Assembly (NCBI RefSeq): GCF_030817355.1
Contig: NZ_JAUSZH010000001.1
Location: 3,404,501 to 3,468,500 of the forward strand
Direction: 5' to 3'
Origin: Streptomyces sp. V1I1
Lineage (GTDB): Bacteria; Actinomycetota; Actinomycetes; Streptomycetales; Streptomycetaceae
DNA length: 64,000 nucleotides
Of this stretch, positions 48,664 through 57,843 are shown in pieces (position 1 is the first letter of the stretch; each line of letters opens with the position of its first letter). The position numbers and the translations under genes are program-made. The notes beneath the pieces were generated by a model that did no database searches, was not told the origin of the DNA, and saw only the letters and a list, made by a program, of their open reading frames with translations.

Positions 48664-49578
48664 ATGACCGACCGACCAGGTCGTACGCGTCGACGGGCAG
48701 AGGCTGCTGGGAGCAGGACAGTGCCCCTCGCGCTCACCCTGGCGCGAGGCGCGCTGACGTCGCCGCTGAAGCGGAACATCCATGCGGGGGCCCGGCTCCC
48801 CGGGACCCGGCTGGTGGAGCCGGGCGTACGGATCGCCCCGGTCCGCCTCGCCGCGTACGCACATATCTGCGGCTTCCAGCAGGCGGACCCGCTGCCCCTC
48901 CCGTATCCGCACATCCTCGGATTCCCGCTCGCGATGCGGCTGATGGCGGACCGCAGCTTCCCGCTCCCTCTCCTCGGCCTGGTCCACACTCGTATCGAGA
49001 TCACCCAGCACCGCGCCCTGCGTCCCGAGGATTCTCTTGAACTCACCGTGTACGCAGATGAGTTGAGGCCCCATCGCCGCGGCACGGAAGTCACGATGGT
49101 GACGGAGGCAAGGCTGGACAGGAAGCCGGTGTGGGAATCCCGCAGCGCCTATCTGGCCCGTCACAGAACCATGCAATCCGGTCCTCCCGACGACCCTCGC
49201 GAGAGCACCCCTGATCTCCCCCTCCCCGCGGTCGCCGAGTGGCAGCTCCCCGCCGGCGTCGGGCGCCGCTACGGCGCGGCCTCGGGCGACCGCAACCCCA
49301 TCCATCTGCACCCGCTGACCGCGAGGCTGTTCGGCTTCCCGCGCGCGATCGCCCACGGCATGTGGACGCTCGCCCGCTGTCTGGCCGAGGCGGACACGGG
49401 TCAAGCAGCCTGCGTACGAGCGGAGTTCAAGGCCCCTGTACCGCTCCCCACGACCGTGACCTACGCAACCGACGGCACTGCCTTCCAACTCCGCAGCGGC
49501 GACCGCGTCCACCTCACCGGGGAGACCAGCGCTCACCCTTCATCAGGTCGCCCAGCCCCATCCAGGCGAAGTTCATGA
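48664..49578 (+). CDS. MaoC-like (double hot-dog) enoyl hydratase family protein
   Basis: A 304-aa protein with an N-terminal degenerate hot-dog half (about 20-165) and a C-terminal MaoC half. The latter carries the hydratase-2 motif YGAASGDRNPIHLHP (Asp/His catalytic pair) and AIAHGMWTLA. It probably hydrates a 2-enoyl thioester in fatty-acid or secondary metabolism. The last 20 or so residues (from AHPSSGRP) lie over the antisense of the TetR gene, a 65-bp convergent overlap, and do not look like the family's normal end. A TetR-type palindrome lies upstream. Confidence 0.85.
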   Translation: MTDRPGRTRRRAEAAGSRTVPLALTLARGALTSPLKRNIHAGARLPGTRLVEPGVRIAPVRLAAYAHICGFQQADPLPLPYPHILGFPLAMRLMADRSFPLPLLGLVHTRIEITQHRALRPEDSLELTVYADELRPHRRGTEVTMVTEARLDRKPVWESRSAYLARHRTMQSGPPDDPRESTPDLPLPAVAEWQLPAGVGRRYGAASGDRNPIHLHPLTARLFGFPRAIAHGMWTLARCLAEADTGQAACVRAEFKAPVPLPTTVTYATDGTAFQLRSGDRVHLTGETSAHPSSGRPAPSRRSS

Positions 49579-50161
49579 GCGTCCCCGCCGCTTCCTTCGC
49601 CGAGACGCCCCCGGTCTCGTTCGCCCACCCCGCGAGCGACTCCGCCGCACCGACCAACGCCTGTGCGAGCCCCGCCAGATCGCGGTCGGCCAGCTCGGGG
49701 CCCTGGTGGGCCTCGCGAGCCGCGGCCCCGATCAGACCGGTCACGAACGCCACGATCTCGTCCCGCATCACCGCCACCTCCGCGGCGAACGGCTCCCCGT
49801 GCGTCCGCGCCTGCCGGTGCAGCACCGACCAGCCATCGGGGTTCTCGGCGGTGTGCGTGAAGAACGCCCCGAGGCCCGCCCACAGTTGCCGGTCAGCCGG
49901 CAGCCCCGGCTCGGCCCCTGCCTGCACGGCCGCGATCAGCGCCTCGGACTCGCGCCGGATGCACGCCGTGAAGAGCTCTTCCTTGGAGCTCAGGTACAGA
50001 TAGACCAACGGTTTGGAGACCCCGGCCAGTTCTGCGATCTCGTCCATCGAGGCCGCGCGGTAGCCGCGTTGCCCGAAGGTCTGCACGGCGGCGTCCATCA
50101 TCTGCCGCTCGCGCACGGCGCGCGGCATGCGTTTGCTCCTGATGCCCTTCACAGCACCCAT
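49514..50161 (-). CDS. TetR family transcriptional regulator
   Basis: A 215-aa repressor. The N-terminal HTH is MDEIAELAGVSKPLVYLYLSSKEELF (residues 39-64), preceded by MMDAAVQTFGQRGYRAASM. The C-terminal ligand domain is helical. The start is the ATG at 50161 (MGAVKGIRSKRM), because GGGAGG lies nine bases before it; the ATG at 50170 would abut that site. A palindrome, 50190-50203, sits 28 bp upstream and recurs before the convergent maoC-like gene, suggesting autoregulation plus control of maoC. Confidence 0.92.
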   Translation of the reverse strand: MGAVKGIRSKRMPRAVRERQMMDAAVQTFGQRGYRAASMDEIAELAGVSKPLVYLYLSSKEELFTACIRRESEALIAAVQAGAEPGLPADRQLWAGLGAFFTHTAENPDGWSVLHRQARTHGEPFAAEVAVMRDEIVAFVTGLIGAAAREAHQGPELADRDLAGLAQALVGAAESLAGWANETGGVSAKEAAGTLMNFAWMGLGDLMKGERWSPR

Positions 50162-50189
50162 GTCAGACATCCTCCCGCCCCACACATCC

Positions 50190-50203
50190 TTACCTCGCGG
50201 TAA
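50190..50203. promoter_or_regulatory. Operator-like palindrome upstream of TetR gene
   Basis: TTACCTCGCGGTAA, same 5+4+5 layout as the site at 48621-48634 (TTACTTCGCAGTAA); the two differ at one symmetrical pair. Its position just upstream of the TetR ribosome site fits autorepression. Confidence 0.7.
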
Positions 50204-50239
50204 GCCTACGACCCCCAACAGGAGCCCAAAAACGCGGAA

Positions 50240-50270
50240 CGGCCCCCCTTCCAGCATGAAAGGGGGGCCG
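50240..50270 (-). terminator. Intrinsic terminator downstream of collagen-like gene
   Basis: Perfect 11-bp inverted repeat CGGCCCCCCTT (50240-50250) with AAGGGGGGCCG (50260-50270), loop of 9. It lies 72 bp past the stop of the collagen-like gene and before the TetR promoter. Confidence 0.8.
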
Positions 50271-50342
50271 CGCCACGATCCAGACCAGGTCAGGGCTGCA
50301 ACCTGACCAGAACCACTGGCCGAGTCGAGCGCCTGGAGCAGG

Positions 50343-51149
<807 letters not shown>

Positions 51150-51161
51150 TCACTGCTCCTT

Positions 51162-51187
51162 TTGGAACCGGATCTTGGAACCGGATC
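51162..51187. repeat. Perfect tandem duplication of a 13-mer
   Basis: TTGGAACCGGATC occurs twice head to tail, directly upstream of the AAAAGGAG ribosome site of the collagen-like gene. It could be a direct-repeat operator or mRNA leader element, or a recent slippage duplication. Confidence 0.85.
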
Positions 51188-51411
51188 GGATGATGCACCG
51201 GAAGCGGGTTCGAGCTTCCCTCGAAATCATCGGTTCACAGACGCAATGCCTTAAGAGCCTCGCGAAGCTATCAACAGGATGGCGTATTAGGGGAACTCCA
51301 ATGGGCGCATGCGCGACAGCGAACCCGGAACCGCGGTCGGCGTGCCGTCACCGGGCTCGCAGGCCCAGTGCATAAGGTCGCCCGGTCCGACCCGCCGGGA
51401 ATGGTGATGCC

Positions 51412-52542
51412 ATGAAGCCGTCCATCTGCCTCTGCATGATCGTCAAGAACGAGGCAAAAGTCATCGAGCGATGCCTCGCCTCCGTCCGTGACCTGGTGAG
51501 CACCTGGGTCATCTCGGACACCGGCTCGACCGACGGAACCCAGCAGCTGATCCGTACGGCACTGGATGGCATCCCGGGCGAGCTTCACGAGGAGCCCTGG
51601 GTCAACTTCGGCCACAACCGGACCCTGAACATCCAGCACGCCCGCGGCAAAGCCGACTTTCTGCTCCTCCTCGACGCCGACCTCGTGATCCGGCGGGACG
51701 GCCCCCTGCCCCGTCTGACAGCCGATTCCTACATGCTCCGGCACGAGGGCGCGACCGAATACCGAATCAAGCGCCTGGTCCGCGGCGACATCGCCTGGCG
51801 CTACGAGGGCGTCACCCACGAGTACCTCACCGCCGACCAGCAGCACAGCCAGAGGAATCTCGACGCGCTCGTCATCGAGGACTTCGCGGACGGGGGCTCA
51901 CGGCACGACAAGTTCGAGCGCGACGCGCGCCTGCTGGGCGCCGAGCTCGAGCGCGACCCCGCCAATTCACGCACGGTCTTCTATCTGGCGCAGACCATGC
52001 GCGACATGGGCGACGACGACGAGGCGATCACTCTGTACGAGCGCCGCGCGGAGATGGGGGGCTGGCCCGAAGAGGTGTACTACGCGCTGTTGCAGGTCGG
52101 GATCCTCAAAGCCAAGACCGACGACTGGCCCGGAGCCATGGACGCCTTCTCACGCGCCTGGGAGTCGCGTCCGCAGCGGCTCGAAGCGTGTTACGAACTG
52201 GCCGCGCGGCTGCGCAAACTGGGCCGCTACCGTCTCGCGCACTCGATCGTCCGCGCCGGGCTCGGCCAGAGGCAGCCGGAGGACCTGCTCTTCGTCCAGC
52301 CATGGGTGTATCGCTGGGGTCTGCTGTTCGAGTTCTCGATCACGGCCTACTGGGTGGGCGACTTCACCGGCTCGCTCCAGGCGTGCGACCGTCTTCTGGC
52401 GATGCCCGACGTGCCCGACGCCCATCGCGAGCAGACACGAGCCAACCGCACATTCGCGGCACAGCGGCTTGCGGCGATTCCCGAGCCGGCCACCAGATCC
52501 AGGGCGGCCAGGCGAGCGCGTACGGGCTCGAAGAAACGCTGA
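51412..52542 (+). CDS. Family 2 glycosyltransferase with TPR-like C-terminus
   Basis: A 376-aa cytoplasmic glycosyltransferase of the SunT/WaaE-like GT2 group. It starts SICLCMIVKNEAKVIERCLAS, with nucleotide-binding SDTGSTDGT and the DxD-type LLLDADLVI. The GT-A part covers about 1-230. From about residue 190, helix pairs with spacing of TPRs follow (FYLAQTMRDMGDDDEAITLYERRAEMGG and repeats). The acceptor is unknown; proximity to a secreted Gly-Ala-Thr protein is suggestive only. Confidence 0.88.
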   Translation: MKPSICLCMIVKNEAKVIERCLASVRDLVSTWVISDTGSTDGTQQLIRTALDGIPGELHEEPWVNFGHNRTLNIQHARGKADFLLLLDADLVIRRDGPLPRLTADSYMLRHEGATEYRIKRLVRGDIAWRYEGVTHEYLTADQQHSQRNLDALVIEDFADGGSRHDKFERDARLLGAELERDPANSRTVFYLAQTMRDMGDDDEAITLYERRAEMGGWPEEVYYALLQVGILKAKTDDWPGAMDAFSRAWESRPQRLEACYELAARLRKLGRYRLAHSIVRAGLGQRQPEDLLFVQPWVYRWGLLFEFSITAYWVGDFTGSLQACDRLLAMPDVPDAHREQTRANRTFAAQRLAAIPEPATRSRAARRARTGSKKR

Positions 52543-52559
52543 CAACCGCGGCGCGGCGG

Positions 52560-52856
52560 CTACTGGACGGCGCCGTCCTCCTGCGTACGGTTCGCATCGA
52601 GGCGGGCCTTGGCCTTGTCGACCTTGCCGACGAGCTGCTCGGACATCGCGTCACGCTGCTTGCCCAGTAGTACGAAGCTGAGCGGCGCGGACAGGACGAG
52701 AGCGAGCAGGACGACCCAGACGAAGTTCGAGTCGCCAAGCCCCTTGGGCAGTACGCCGAACTGGACAAGGCCGCCCACGACGACGAGGCAGCCGATAAAG
52801 ATGGCGAAGCGCATGGCGGTATACCGGATCGCGGCGCTCGTCCTGGCAGCGGACAC
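52560..52856 (-). CDS. DUF4229 small membrane protein
   Basis: A 98-aa actinobacterial protein with two membrane helices (about 17-36 and 43-64) and a charged C-terminus (LGKQRDAMSEQLVGKVDKAKARLDANRTQED), matching the DUF4229 pattern. Function unknown. From memory, similar genes lie near menaquinone genes in other streptomycetes. Convergent with the glycosyltransferase gene. Confidence 0.8.
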   Translation of the reverse strand: MSAARTSAAIRYTAMRFAIFIGCLVVVGGLVQFGVLPKGLGDSNFVWVVLLALVLSAPLSFVLLGKQRDAMSEQLVGKVDKAKARLDANRTQEDGAVQ

Positions 52857-52934
52857 GGCGGGCCTTCTCTCTTCGTACGACAGGTCGTGCCCAACCAGTG
52901 AAGCACGGTCGGCAGTGCCCCCTCCAAGCGGGCA

Positions 52935-53459
52935 TCAGAGCAGCGGGAGCAGCATCGTGATGTCGTCGCGGTCGTCACCGTCGGCCACCCGGATCGCGCC
53001 AGGCACCCGCCCGACCTCCTTGTAGCCGCAGGCCCCGTAGAAGCGGTCGACGCCGGTGCCGCCGCGGCAGGTGAGCCGTATCGCCTCGATGCCCTCGAAG
53101 CCGCGGGCCGCGTCGGCGGCCGCGGCCATCAGATCGCGGCCATGGCCCATGCCCTGGTGGCGCGGGTGGACCATGACCGTGTACAGCCAGACCCAATGCA
53201 GCATCAGCCGGTGCGTGTTGTGCGTGAAAAAGGCGGTGGCGGCGACCGCCCCCTCCTCGTCGTATCCCACGAGCAGCCGGGTGCGGCCCTCGGCCATCGA
53301 GGCCAGATGCTTCACAAGCTCGGGCCGTACGGCCTCGCGGTCGACCGGGGGCACGAAGCCGACCGCGCCGTCGGCGTTGGACACGTCGGCCCAGAGCGCG
53401 AGGATCCCGTCCCGCAGGGCGCGGTCGACCGGCGGATCCAGCTCGAAATCAAGGGACAT
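52935..53459 (-). CDS. GNAT family N-acetyltransferase
   Basis: A 174-aa acetyltransferase; motif A is VMVHPRHQGMGHGRDLMAAAADAA, the acetyl-CoA pyrophosphate loop, followed by CRGGTGVDRFYGACGYKEVGRVPG. Substrate unknown. It follows the DUF2079 gene by 8 bp on the same strand and is likely co-transcribed. Confidence 0.88.
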   Translation of the reverse strand: MSLDFELDPPVDRALRDGILALWADVSNADGAVGFVPPVDREAVRPELVKHLASMAEGRTRLLVGYDEEGAVAATAFFTHNTHRLMLHWVWLYTVMVHPRHQGMGHGRDLMAAAADAARGFEGIEAIRLTCRGGTGVDRFYGACGYKEVGRVPGAIRVADGDDRDDITMLLPLL

Positions 53460-53467
53460 GGTGGAGA

Positions 53468-54997
53468 TTATCTATTAGGCGGAAAGCCGTTCACATCGTG
53501 CCCGCTCCCTGGGACGCCGAGTCCGTCCGGGCTCTTGAGCAGGACGAAGCCATCCTGGTCAGCCACGGTGCGGTACCCCTTGCGGCGGGCGCCGTCCAGT
53601 TTGAATTTCTCCTGTGCGACCGTCAGCGGCCATCGCCGATCCGCCGGCACCCGTGTGTCCACCATGATCCACTGAGGAGAGGGGCGGCTTGCGAGCCAGC
53701 CGAACATGCTGACGCTCGTGCGGCTGGTGAGCTGGGGCGCCAGCTGGTTGGACGCCTGGACCGTGGCGCCGTCAGGGATCTGATCCATCAGACGGTGGGC
53801 GACAGGGATGCGGGGATCGGTCCGCCAGGTGGCCGGCTGGACCAGCTGCCACAGCGGAAACTGCGGAAGCAGCAGGACGGTGATCGCGGCAGAGCCCGCG
53901 AGACAGCGGCGCAGACTGCTCGCACTGGAGCGCCGTCGGACCAGAGCGTCGATGAAAGCCGCGAAGACGATCGGCATCAGCACCAGCGAATAGTGGAACT
54001 CGGTGCCCCAGTGAAATGCGTTGCCCGAGGCACCCCGCCAGAGCAGGGTTGGCAGTGCGATCCACAGCAGCGGGGATCGCAGAGCCAGGAACAGGGTCGG
54101 AGCCAGGACGAGCACAAGAGTCGACATCTTGGGCTCGGGGGTGATGAGACCGATCGTGTACTTGTAGAGCAGATCTCCCGGTCCGCCTTCACTTCCTCCC
54201 GGGCTGTCCAGGTAGAACCAATAGGCGAAGGACCCACTCGGATTGACAGCCGGCAGAACCACCAGCAGCGCCAGTACGATCCCGGCCAGACCGGCCGACG
54301 CGGTGAAGATCCCGAGCCTGCGGTCGCCGCGCCGGGCGATGACGAGACCGATCACGGCCACCGTGAGCCCGAGGTCTTCCTTCACCAGCAGCAGGGGAAG
54401 AGCCCAATACGCCGCGGCGCGCAGCCGGTCGTTCCCGAGAGCCGTCAGTGAAAAGGCGAGGAGGGGGACAGCGAAGGCCACTTCATGGAAGTCGAAGCCG
54501 ACCGCACTCGCGATACCCCAGGAAAGGCCGTAGCCGGCACCGATGACCGCGGCGGCCAAGGAGCCCAGGGTTCGGTTTGCCCAGACGGTCAGGGGCAGCA
54601 CGCTGACGGCGATCAGCGCCGCCTGCGTCACGAGCAGGGCGTTCGGCGACGGCCACAGCCAGTAGAGCGGTGCCACCAGGGCCAGAATGGGTGAGAAGTG
54701 GTCCCCCAGGACGGGAAAGTCCGGACCCTTCAGTTCAGAGACGGGCAGGTGCCCGTGTGCGTAGGACTGGACGACCTGCTCGAAGATTCCCAGGTCGTAG
54801 CTGTTGGAGAGCATCCGCTGATGGATACGCAGGGACAGCGCCGTGTAAAGGAGAAACAGCGCTCCCGCCAGGACCCACATCCACCATGCGACGCCGGAGC
54901 GAATTTCATGAACCGTCTTCGCCGGCGACTGTCTGTCGAATTCCGATTGCTGCGGTGGGAGCGTGGTGCCGCTGGTGGGGGATGCTTGCATGACCAT
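53468..54997 (-). CDS. DUF2079 polytopic membrane protein
   Basis: A 509-aa membrane protein with about ten hydrophobic segments. Early motif NSYDLGIFEQVVQSYAHG and FPVLGDHFSPILALVAPLYWLWP, with the loop acidic residue typical of GT-C-like glycosyltransferase folds, mark DUF2079. A C-terminal soluble part of about 110 residues follows. It may be a lipid-linked-sugar glycosyltransferase, but that is inference from the fold. Start ATG at 54997 or 54991 (MVM). Confidence 0.85.
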   Translation of the reverse strand: MVMQASPTSGTTLPPQQSEFDRQSPAKTVHEIRSGVAWWMWVLAGALFLLYTALSLRIHQRMLSNSYDLGIFEQVVQSYAHGHLPVSELKGPDFPVLGDHFSPILALVAPLYWLWPSPNALLVTQAALIAVSVLPLTVWANRTLGSLAAAVIGAGYGLSWGIASAVGFDFHEVAFAVPLLAFSLTALGNDRLRAAAYWALPLLLVKEDLGLTVAVIGLVIARRGDRRLGIFTASAGLAGIVLALLVVLPAVNPSGSFAYWFYLDSPGGSEGGPGDLLYKYTIGLITPEPKMSTLVLVLAPTLFLALRSPLLWIALPTLLWRGASGNAFHWGTEFHYSLVLMPIVFAAFIDALVRRRSSASSLRRCLAGSAAITVLLLPQFPLWQLVQPATWRTDPRIPVAHRLMDQIPDGATVQASNQLAPQLTSRTSVSMFGWLASRPSPQWIMVDTRVPADRRWPLTVAQEKFKLDGARRKGYRTVADQDGFVLLKSPDGLGVPGSGHDVNGFPPNR

Positions 54998-55154
54998 GCC
55001 TTCCAGAAAGCTGAGGCTGAGTGGCCATCAAGATGCCAGCAACCTGGAAGACTTGACTCTGGGCAAACTGCTGTGTGGTCAGAATCCCCCGAATGGCCGC
55101 GCCCCCGGGCGAATTCGGAAACGTCCGTGCCCGGGGCGGGGCCTCAGTCCCGCG

Positions 55155-56318
55155 TCAGACCCGCATCGGCTGCGGCGACTCACGGCGGTCGGCGTCCGGG
55201 CCCGGGTACTCGCGGATGATCTCGTAGCGGGTGTTCCGCTCGACCGGGCGGAAGCCCGCGTCGCGGATCAGGTCGAGGAGATCGTCGCGGGTCAGCTTGT
55301 TCGGCGTGCCGTAGTTGTCCGCGTCGTGCGTGATCTTGTACTCGACGACCGAGCCGTCCATGTCGTCCGCGCCGTGCTGCAGGGCCAGTTGGGCGGTCTG
55401 CACACCGTGCATCACCCAGAAGACCTTGACGTGCTGGACGTTGTCGAAGAGGAGACGCGAGACCGCGAAGGTCTTCAGCGCTTCCGCTCCGGTCGCCATG
55501 GTCGTACGGGCCTGCAGGCGGTTGCGGACCTTGCCGTCCTGCATGTCGACGAAGTCGTGCTGGTAGCGCAGCGGGATGAAGACCTGGAAGCCGCCGGTCT
55601 CGTCCTGCAGCTCACGCAGCCGCAGCACATGGTCGACGCGGTGGCGGGGCTCCTCGATGTGCCCGTACAGCATCGTGCACGGGGTCTTGAGACCCTTCTC
55701 GTGCGCGAGCCGGTGGATGCGCGACCAGTCCTCCCAGTGGGTGCGGTGGTCGACGATGTGCTGCCGGACCTCCCAGTCGAAGATCTCGGCGCCGCCGCCG
55801 GTCAGCGACTCCAGACCGGCCTCGATCAGCTCGTCGAGGATCTCGGACGCGGACAGGCCGGAGATGGTCTCGAAGTGGTGGATCTCGGTGGCGGTGAAGG
55901 CCTTCAGGGAGACGTTCGGCAGGGCCTTCTTCAGCTCGCTGAGGGAGCGCGGGTAGTAGCGCCACGGCAGGTTGGGGTGGAGCCCGTTGACGATGTGCAG
56001 CTCGGTGAGGTTCTCGCCCTCCATCGACTTGGCGAGGCGGACGGCCTCCTCGATGCGCATGGTGTACGCGTCCTTCTCGCCCGGCTTGCGCTGGAACGAG
56101 CAGTACGCGCACGACGCTGTGCACACATTCGTCATGTTGAGGTGTCGGTTGACGTTGAAGTGGACGACGTCACCGTTCTTGCGCGTACGCACCTCGTGCG
56201 CGAGGCCGCCGAGCCACGCGAGGTCGTCCGACTCGTAGAGGGCGATGCCGTCCTCACGGGTCAGCCTCTCCCCGGCCCGGACCTTCTCCTCCAGCTCGCG
56301 CTTGAGTCCCGCGTCCAT
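55155..56318 (-). CDS. mqnE: Aminofutalosine synthase
   Basis: A 387-aa radical-SAM enzyme that joins 3-[(1-carboxyvinyl)oxy]benzoate to SAM-derived adenosyl to give 6-amino-6-deoxyfutalosine. The cluster motif is C66-TAS-C70-AY-C73. Other marks are HIVNGLHPNLPWRYYP, TATEIHHFETISG and TPCTMLYGHIEEPRHRVDHVLRLRELQD. The ATG at 56318 has GGGAGG nine bases upstream; a longer ORF upstream lacks support. A weak 8-bp hairpin (55103-55136) lies downstream. It follows the Lrp gene by 49 bp. Confidence 0.96.
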   Translation of the reverse strand: MDAGLKRELEEKVRAGERLTREDGIALYESDDLAWLGGLAHEVRTRKNGDVVHFNVNRHLNMTNVCTASCAYCSFQRKPGEKDAYTMRIEEAVRLAKSMEGENLTELHIVNGLHPNLPWRYYPRSLSELKKALPNVSLKAFTATEIHHFETISGLSASEILDELIEAGLESLTGGGAEIFDWEVRQHIVDHRTHWEDWSRIHRLAHEKGLKTPCTMLYGHIEEPRHRVDHVLRLRELQDETGGFQVFIPLRYQHDFVDMQDGKVRNRLQARTTMATGAEALKTFAVSRLLFDNVQHVKVFWVMHGVQTAQLALQHGADDMDGSVVEYKITHDADNYGTPNKLTRDDLLDLIRDAGFRPVERNTRYEIIREYPGPDADRRESPQPMRV

Positions 56319-56367
56319 AGACGGCCGCCTCCCATGTGTCTCGTAACAGGCTCCGCCCACCGTATCC

Positions 56368-56823
56368 CTAGCTCTCCTCGGGCAGATCTCCGACCCGGTT
56401 CTCCCACTTGGTGGAGAGCACGATGGTGGTACGCGTACGGGACACACCCCTGGTCCCGGACAGCCGGCGGATCGTCTTCTCCAGACCGTCCACGTCGCTC
56501 GCCCGCACCTTGAGCATGTACGAGTCGTCTCCCGCGATGAACCAGCAGTCCTCGATCTCGGCGAGGTCCTTCAGCCGGCGCGCCACGTCCTCGTGGTCGG
56601 CGGCGTCGGAGAGCGAGATGCCGATCAGGGCGGTGACGCCGAGGCCGAGCGAGGCGGCGTCGACGGTGGCGCGGTAGCCGGTGATGACGCCTGCCGCCTC
56701 GAGGCGGTTGATGCGATCGGTGACGGAGGGCCCGGAGAGCCCGACGAGCCGGCCGAGCTCGGCGTACGAGGCCCTGCCGTTCTCTCTGAGGGCCTGGATG
56801 AGCTGCCTGTCCACCGTGTCCAT
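56368..56823 (-). CDS. Lrp/AsnC family transcriptional regulator
   Basis: A 151-aa Lrp-type regulator: HTH at about 19-41 (SYAELGRLVGLSGPSVTDRINRL), then the RAM/AsnC ligand domain (about 60-140) with the GDDSYMLKVRASDVDGLE signature. ATG at 56823 is chosen, since homology starts at MDTVDRQLIQAL. It is directly upstream of mqnE on the same strand, so it may respond to an amino acid and influence menaquinone synthesis. An AT-rich patch upstream could be its binding site. Confidence 0.92.
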   Translation of the reverse strand: MDTVDRQLIQALRENGRASYAELGRLVGLSGPSVTDRINRLEAAGVITGYRATVDAASLGLGVTALIGISLSDAADHEDVARRLKDLAEIEDCWFIAGDDSYMLKVRASDVDGLEKTIRRLSGTRGVSRTRTTIVLSTKWENRVGDLPEES

Positions 56824-56837
56824 ATGCCTGGACCCTT

Positions 56838-56880
56838 CCATTGTTTAGCAATCTCGCAAGTCTACGTATAGAATCTAAGG
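56838..56880. promoter_or_regulatory. AT-rich divergent promoter patch
   Basis: In this GC-rich region the 40 bp from TTGTTTAGCA to ATCTAAGG stand out as AT-rich. TAGAAT (56869-56874) is a good -10 for the rightward 48-aa ORF. Lrp-type proteins bind such flexible AT-rich DNA, so autoregulation of the divergent Lrp gene is plausible. Confidence 0.45.
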
Positions 56881-56937
56881 CATGCAGGGCAAGCACCCTG
56901 CGAATCTTTCAAACGATCAAAGACGATCTTTCAGGAG

Positions 56938-57084
56938 ATGACACTCACCGTGTACACGATCGAGATGGCCTACGCCCACATGCGAGAGCTGCAGGAGCTG
57001 GCCAACCGCTCGCGTGCCCACCAGCCGGCTGCCGCGCACCGCGTCGACAAGACCCGTAACGCACGCCGCGCCAAGAAGCGCTGA
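56938..57084 (+). CDS. 48-aa basic protein, unknown
   Basis: An ORF reading MTLTVYTIEMAYAHMRELQE onward and ending in TRNARRAKKR. It is amphipathic in the first half and strongly basic in the second, and looks helical. The ATG at 56938 abuts AGGAG; GTG at 56950 (12 bases beyond it) may be the real start, giving 44 aa. A good -10 (56869-56874) lies upstream, and the gene is divergent from Lrp and convergent with ubiX, ending 5 bp before the ubiX stop. I do not recognise a family; charge suggests nucleic-acid or ribosome binding. Confidence 0.55.
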   Translation: MTLTVYTIEMAYAHMRELQELANRSRAHQPAAAHRVDKTRNARRAKKR

Positions 57085-57089
57085 CCCGG

Positions 57090-57764
57090 CTAATCCGTAC
57101 GAGAGCCACCGAGCTCTCCCTCCCAACGGCGGTACAGCTGATGCGGCACACCTGCCGCATCCAGCACCCGCCCCGCGACGAAGTCCACCAGATCCTGGAT
57201 GTGCGTCGCTCCCGCATAGAACGCCGGAGAGGCGGGCAGCACCACGGCGCCCGCCTCGTCCAGCGTCACCAGATGCTTGAGGGTCTGCCCGTTCAAGGGC
57301 GTCTCCCGGATCGCGACCACAAGCTTCCGCCGTTCCTTGAGCGTGACGCTCGCGGCCCGCTGCAGCAGATCCTTCGAGAGTCCGAGCGCGACCCCGGCCA
57401 CACAGGCCGTGGACGCCGGGACGATCAGCATTCCCTTGACCGGATACGAACCTGACGAAGGCCCGGCGGCCAGGTCCCCGGCGGCCCAGTGCCGTACATC
57501 GTCGATGTCCACCCGGAAGGTACCCGGCTTTCCGTCGGCCCCTCGCGCCAGCCACTCCCGCAGATCCTCGCGCCAGTGCGCGTCGCGGAAGGCGATCCCC
57601 GTCTCGTCGAGCAGCGTCAGCCGCGAGGCACGGCTGACCACCAGGTCCACGCTCTCGCCCGCGGCAAGCAGCCCACGCAGCACGGCGGCGGCGTACGGCG
57701 TCCCGGACGCGCCGGAGACCCCGACGATCCAGGGGCGGCGGCTCTTCACTCTTCCTGGCTCCAC
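57090..57764 (-). CDS. ubiX: UbiX-family flavin prenyltransferase
   Basis: A 224-aa enzyme attaching dimethylallyl to FMN, producing the prenylated flavin needed by UbiD decarboxylases. VGVSGASGTPYAAAVLRGL and SRASRLTLLDETG are the FMN and phosphate-binding motifs; ASTACVAGVALGLSKDLLQRAA and VVAIRETPLNGQTLKHL are family blocks. Last gene of the ubiD-mqnP-ubiX operon, serving the menaquinone decarboxylase upstream. Start GTG at 57764, or GTG at 57749 (MKSRRPWIVG), which has AGGAAGA close by. Confidence 0.94.
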   Translation of the reverse strand: MEPGRVKSRRPWIVGVSGASGTPYAAAVLRGLLAAGESVDLVVSRASRLTLLDETGIAFRDAHWREDLREWLARGADGKPGTFRVDIDDVRHWAAGDLAAGPSSGSYPVKGMLIVPASTACVAGVALGLSKDLLQRAASVTLKERRKLVVAIRETPLNGQTLKHLVTLDEAGAVVLPASPAFYAGATHIQDLVDFVAGRVLDAAGVPHQLYRRWEGELGGSRTD

Positions 57765-57843
57765 ACCGGTGAGCCTATCCGGCGGCCTGTGGAGCGATAC
57801 GTCAGGCGTTCGGGTCGGCCGGCGACGGTGTGCCGCGCCGTGG

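Noticed and set aside
55103..55136. Terminator after mqnE
   Set aside because: There is an 8-bp GC hairpin, but the loop is 18 bases and no U-run follows; too weak to list as a feature.
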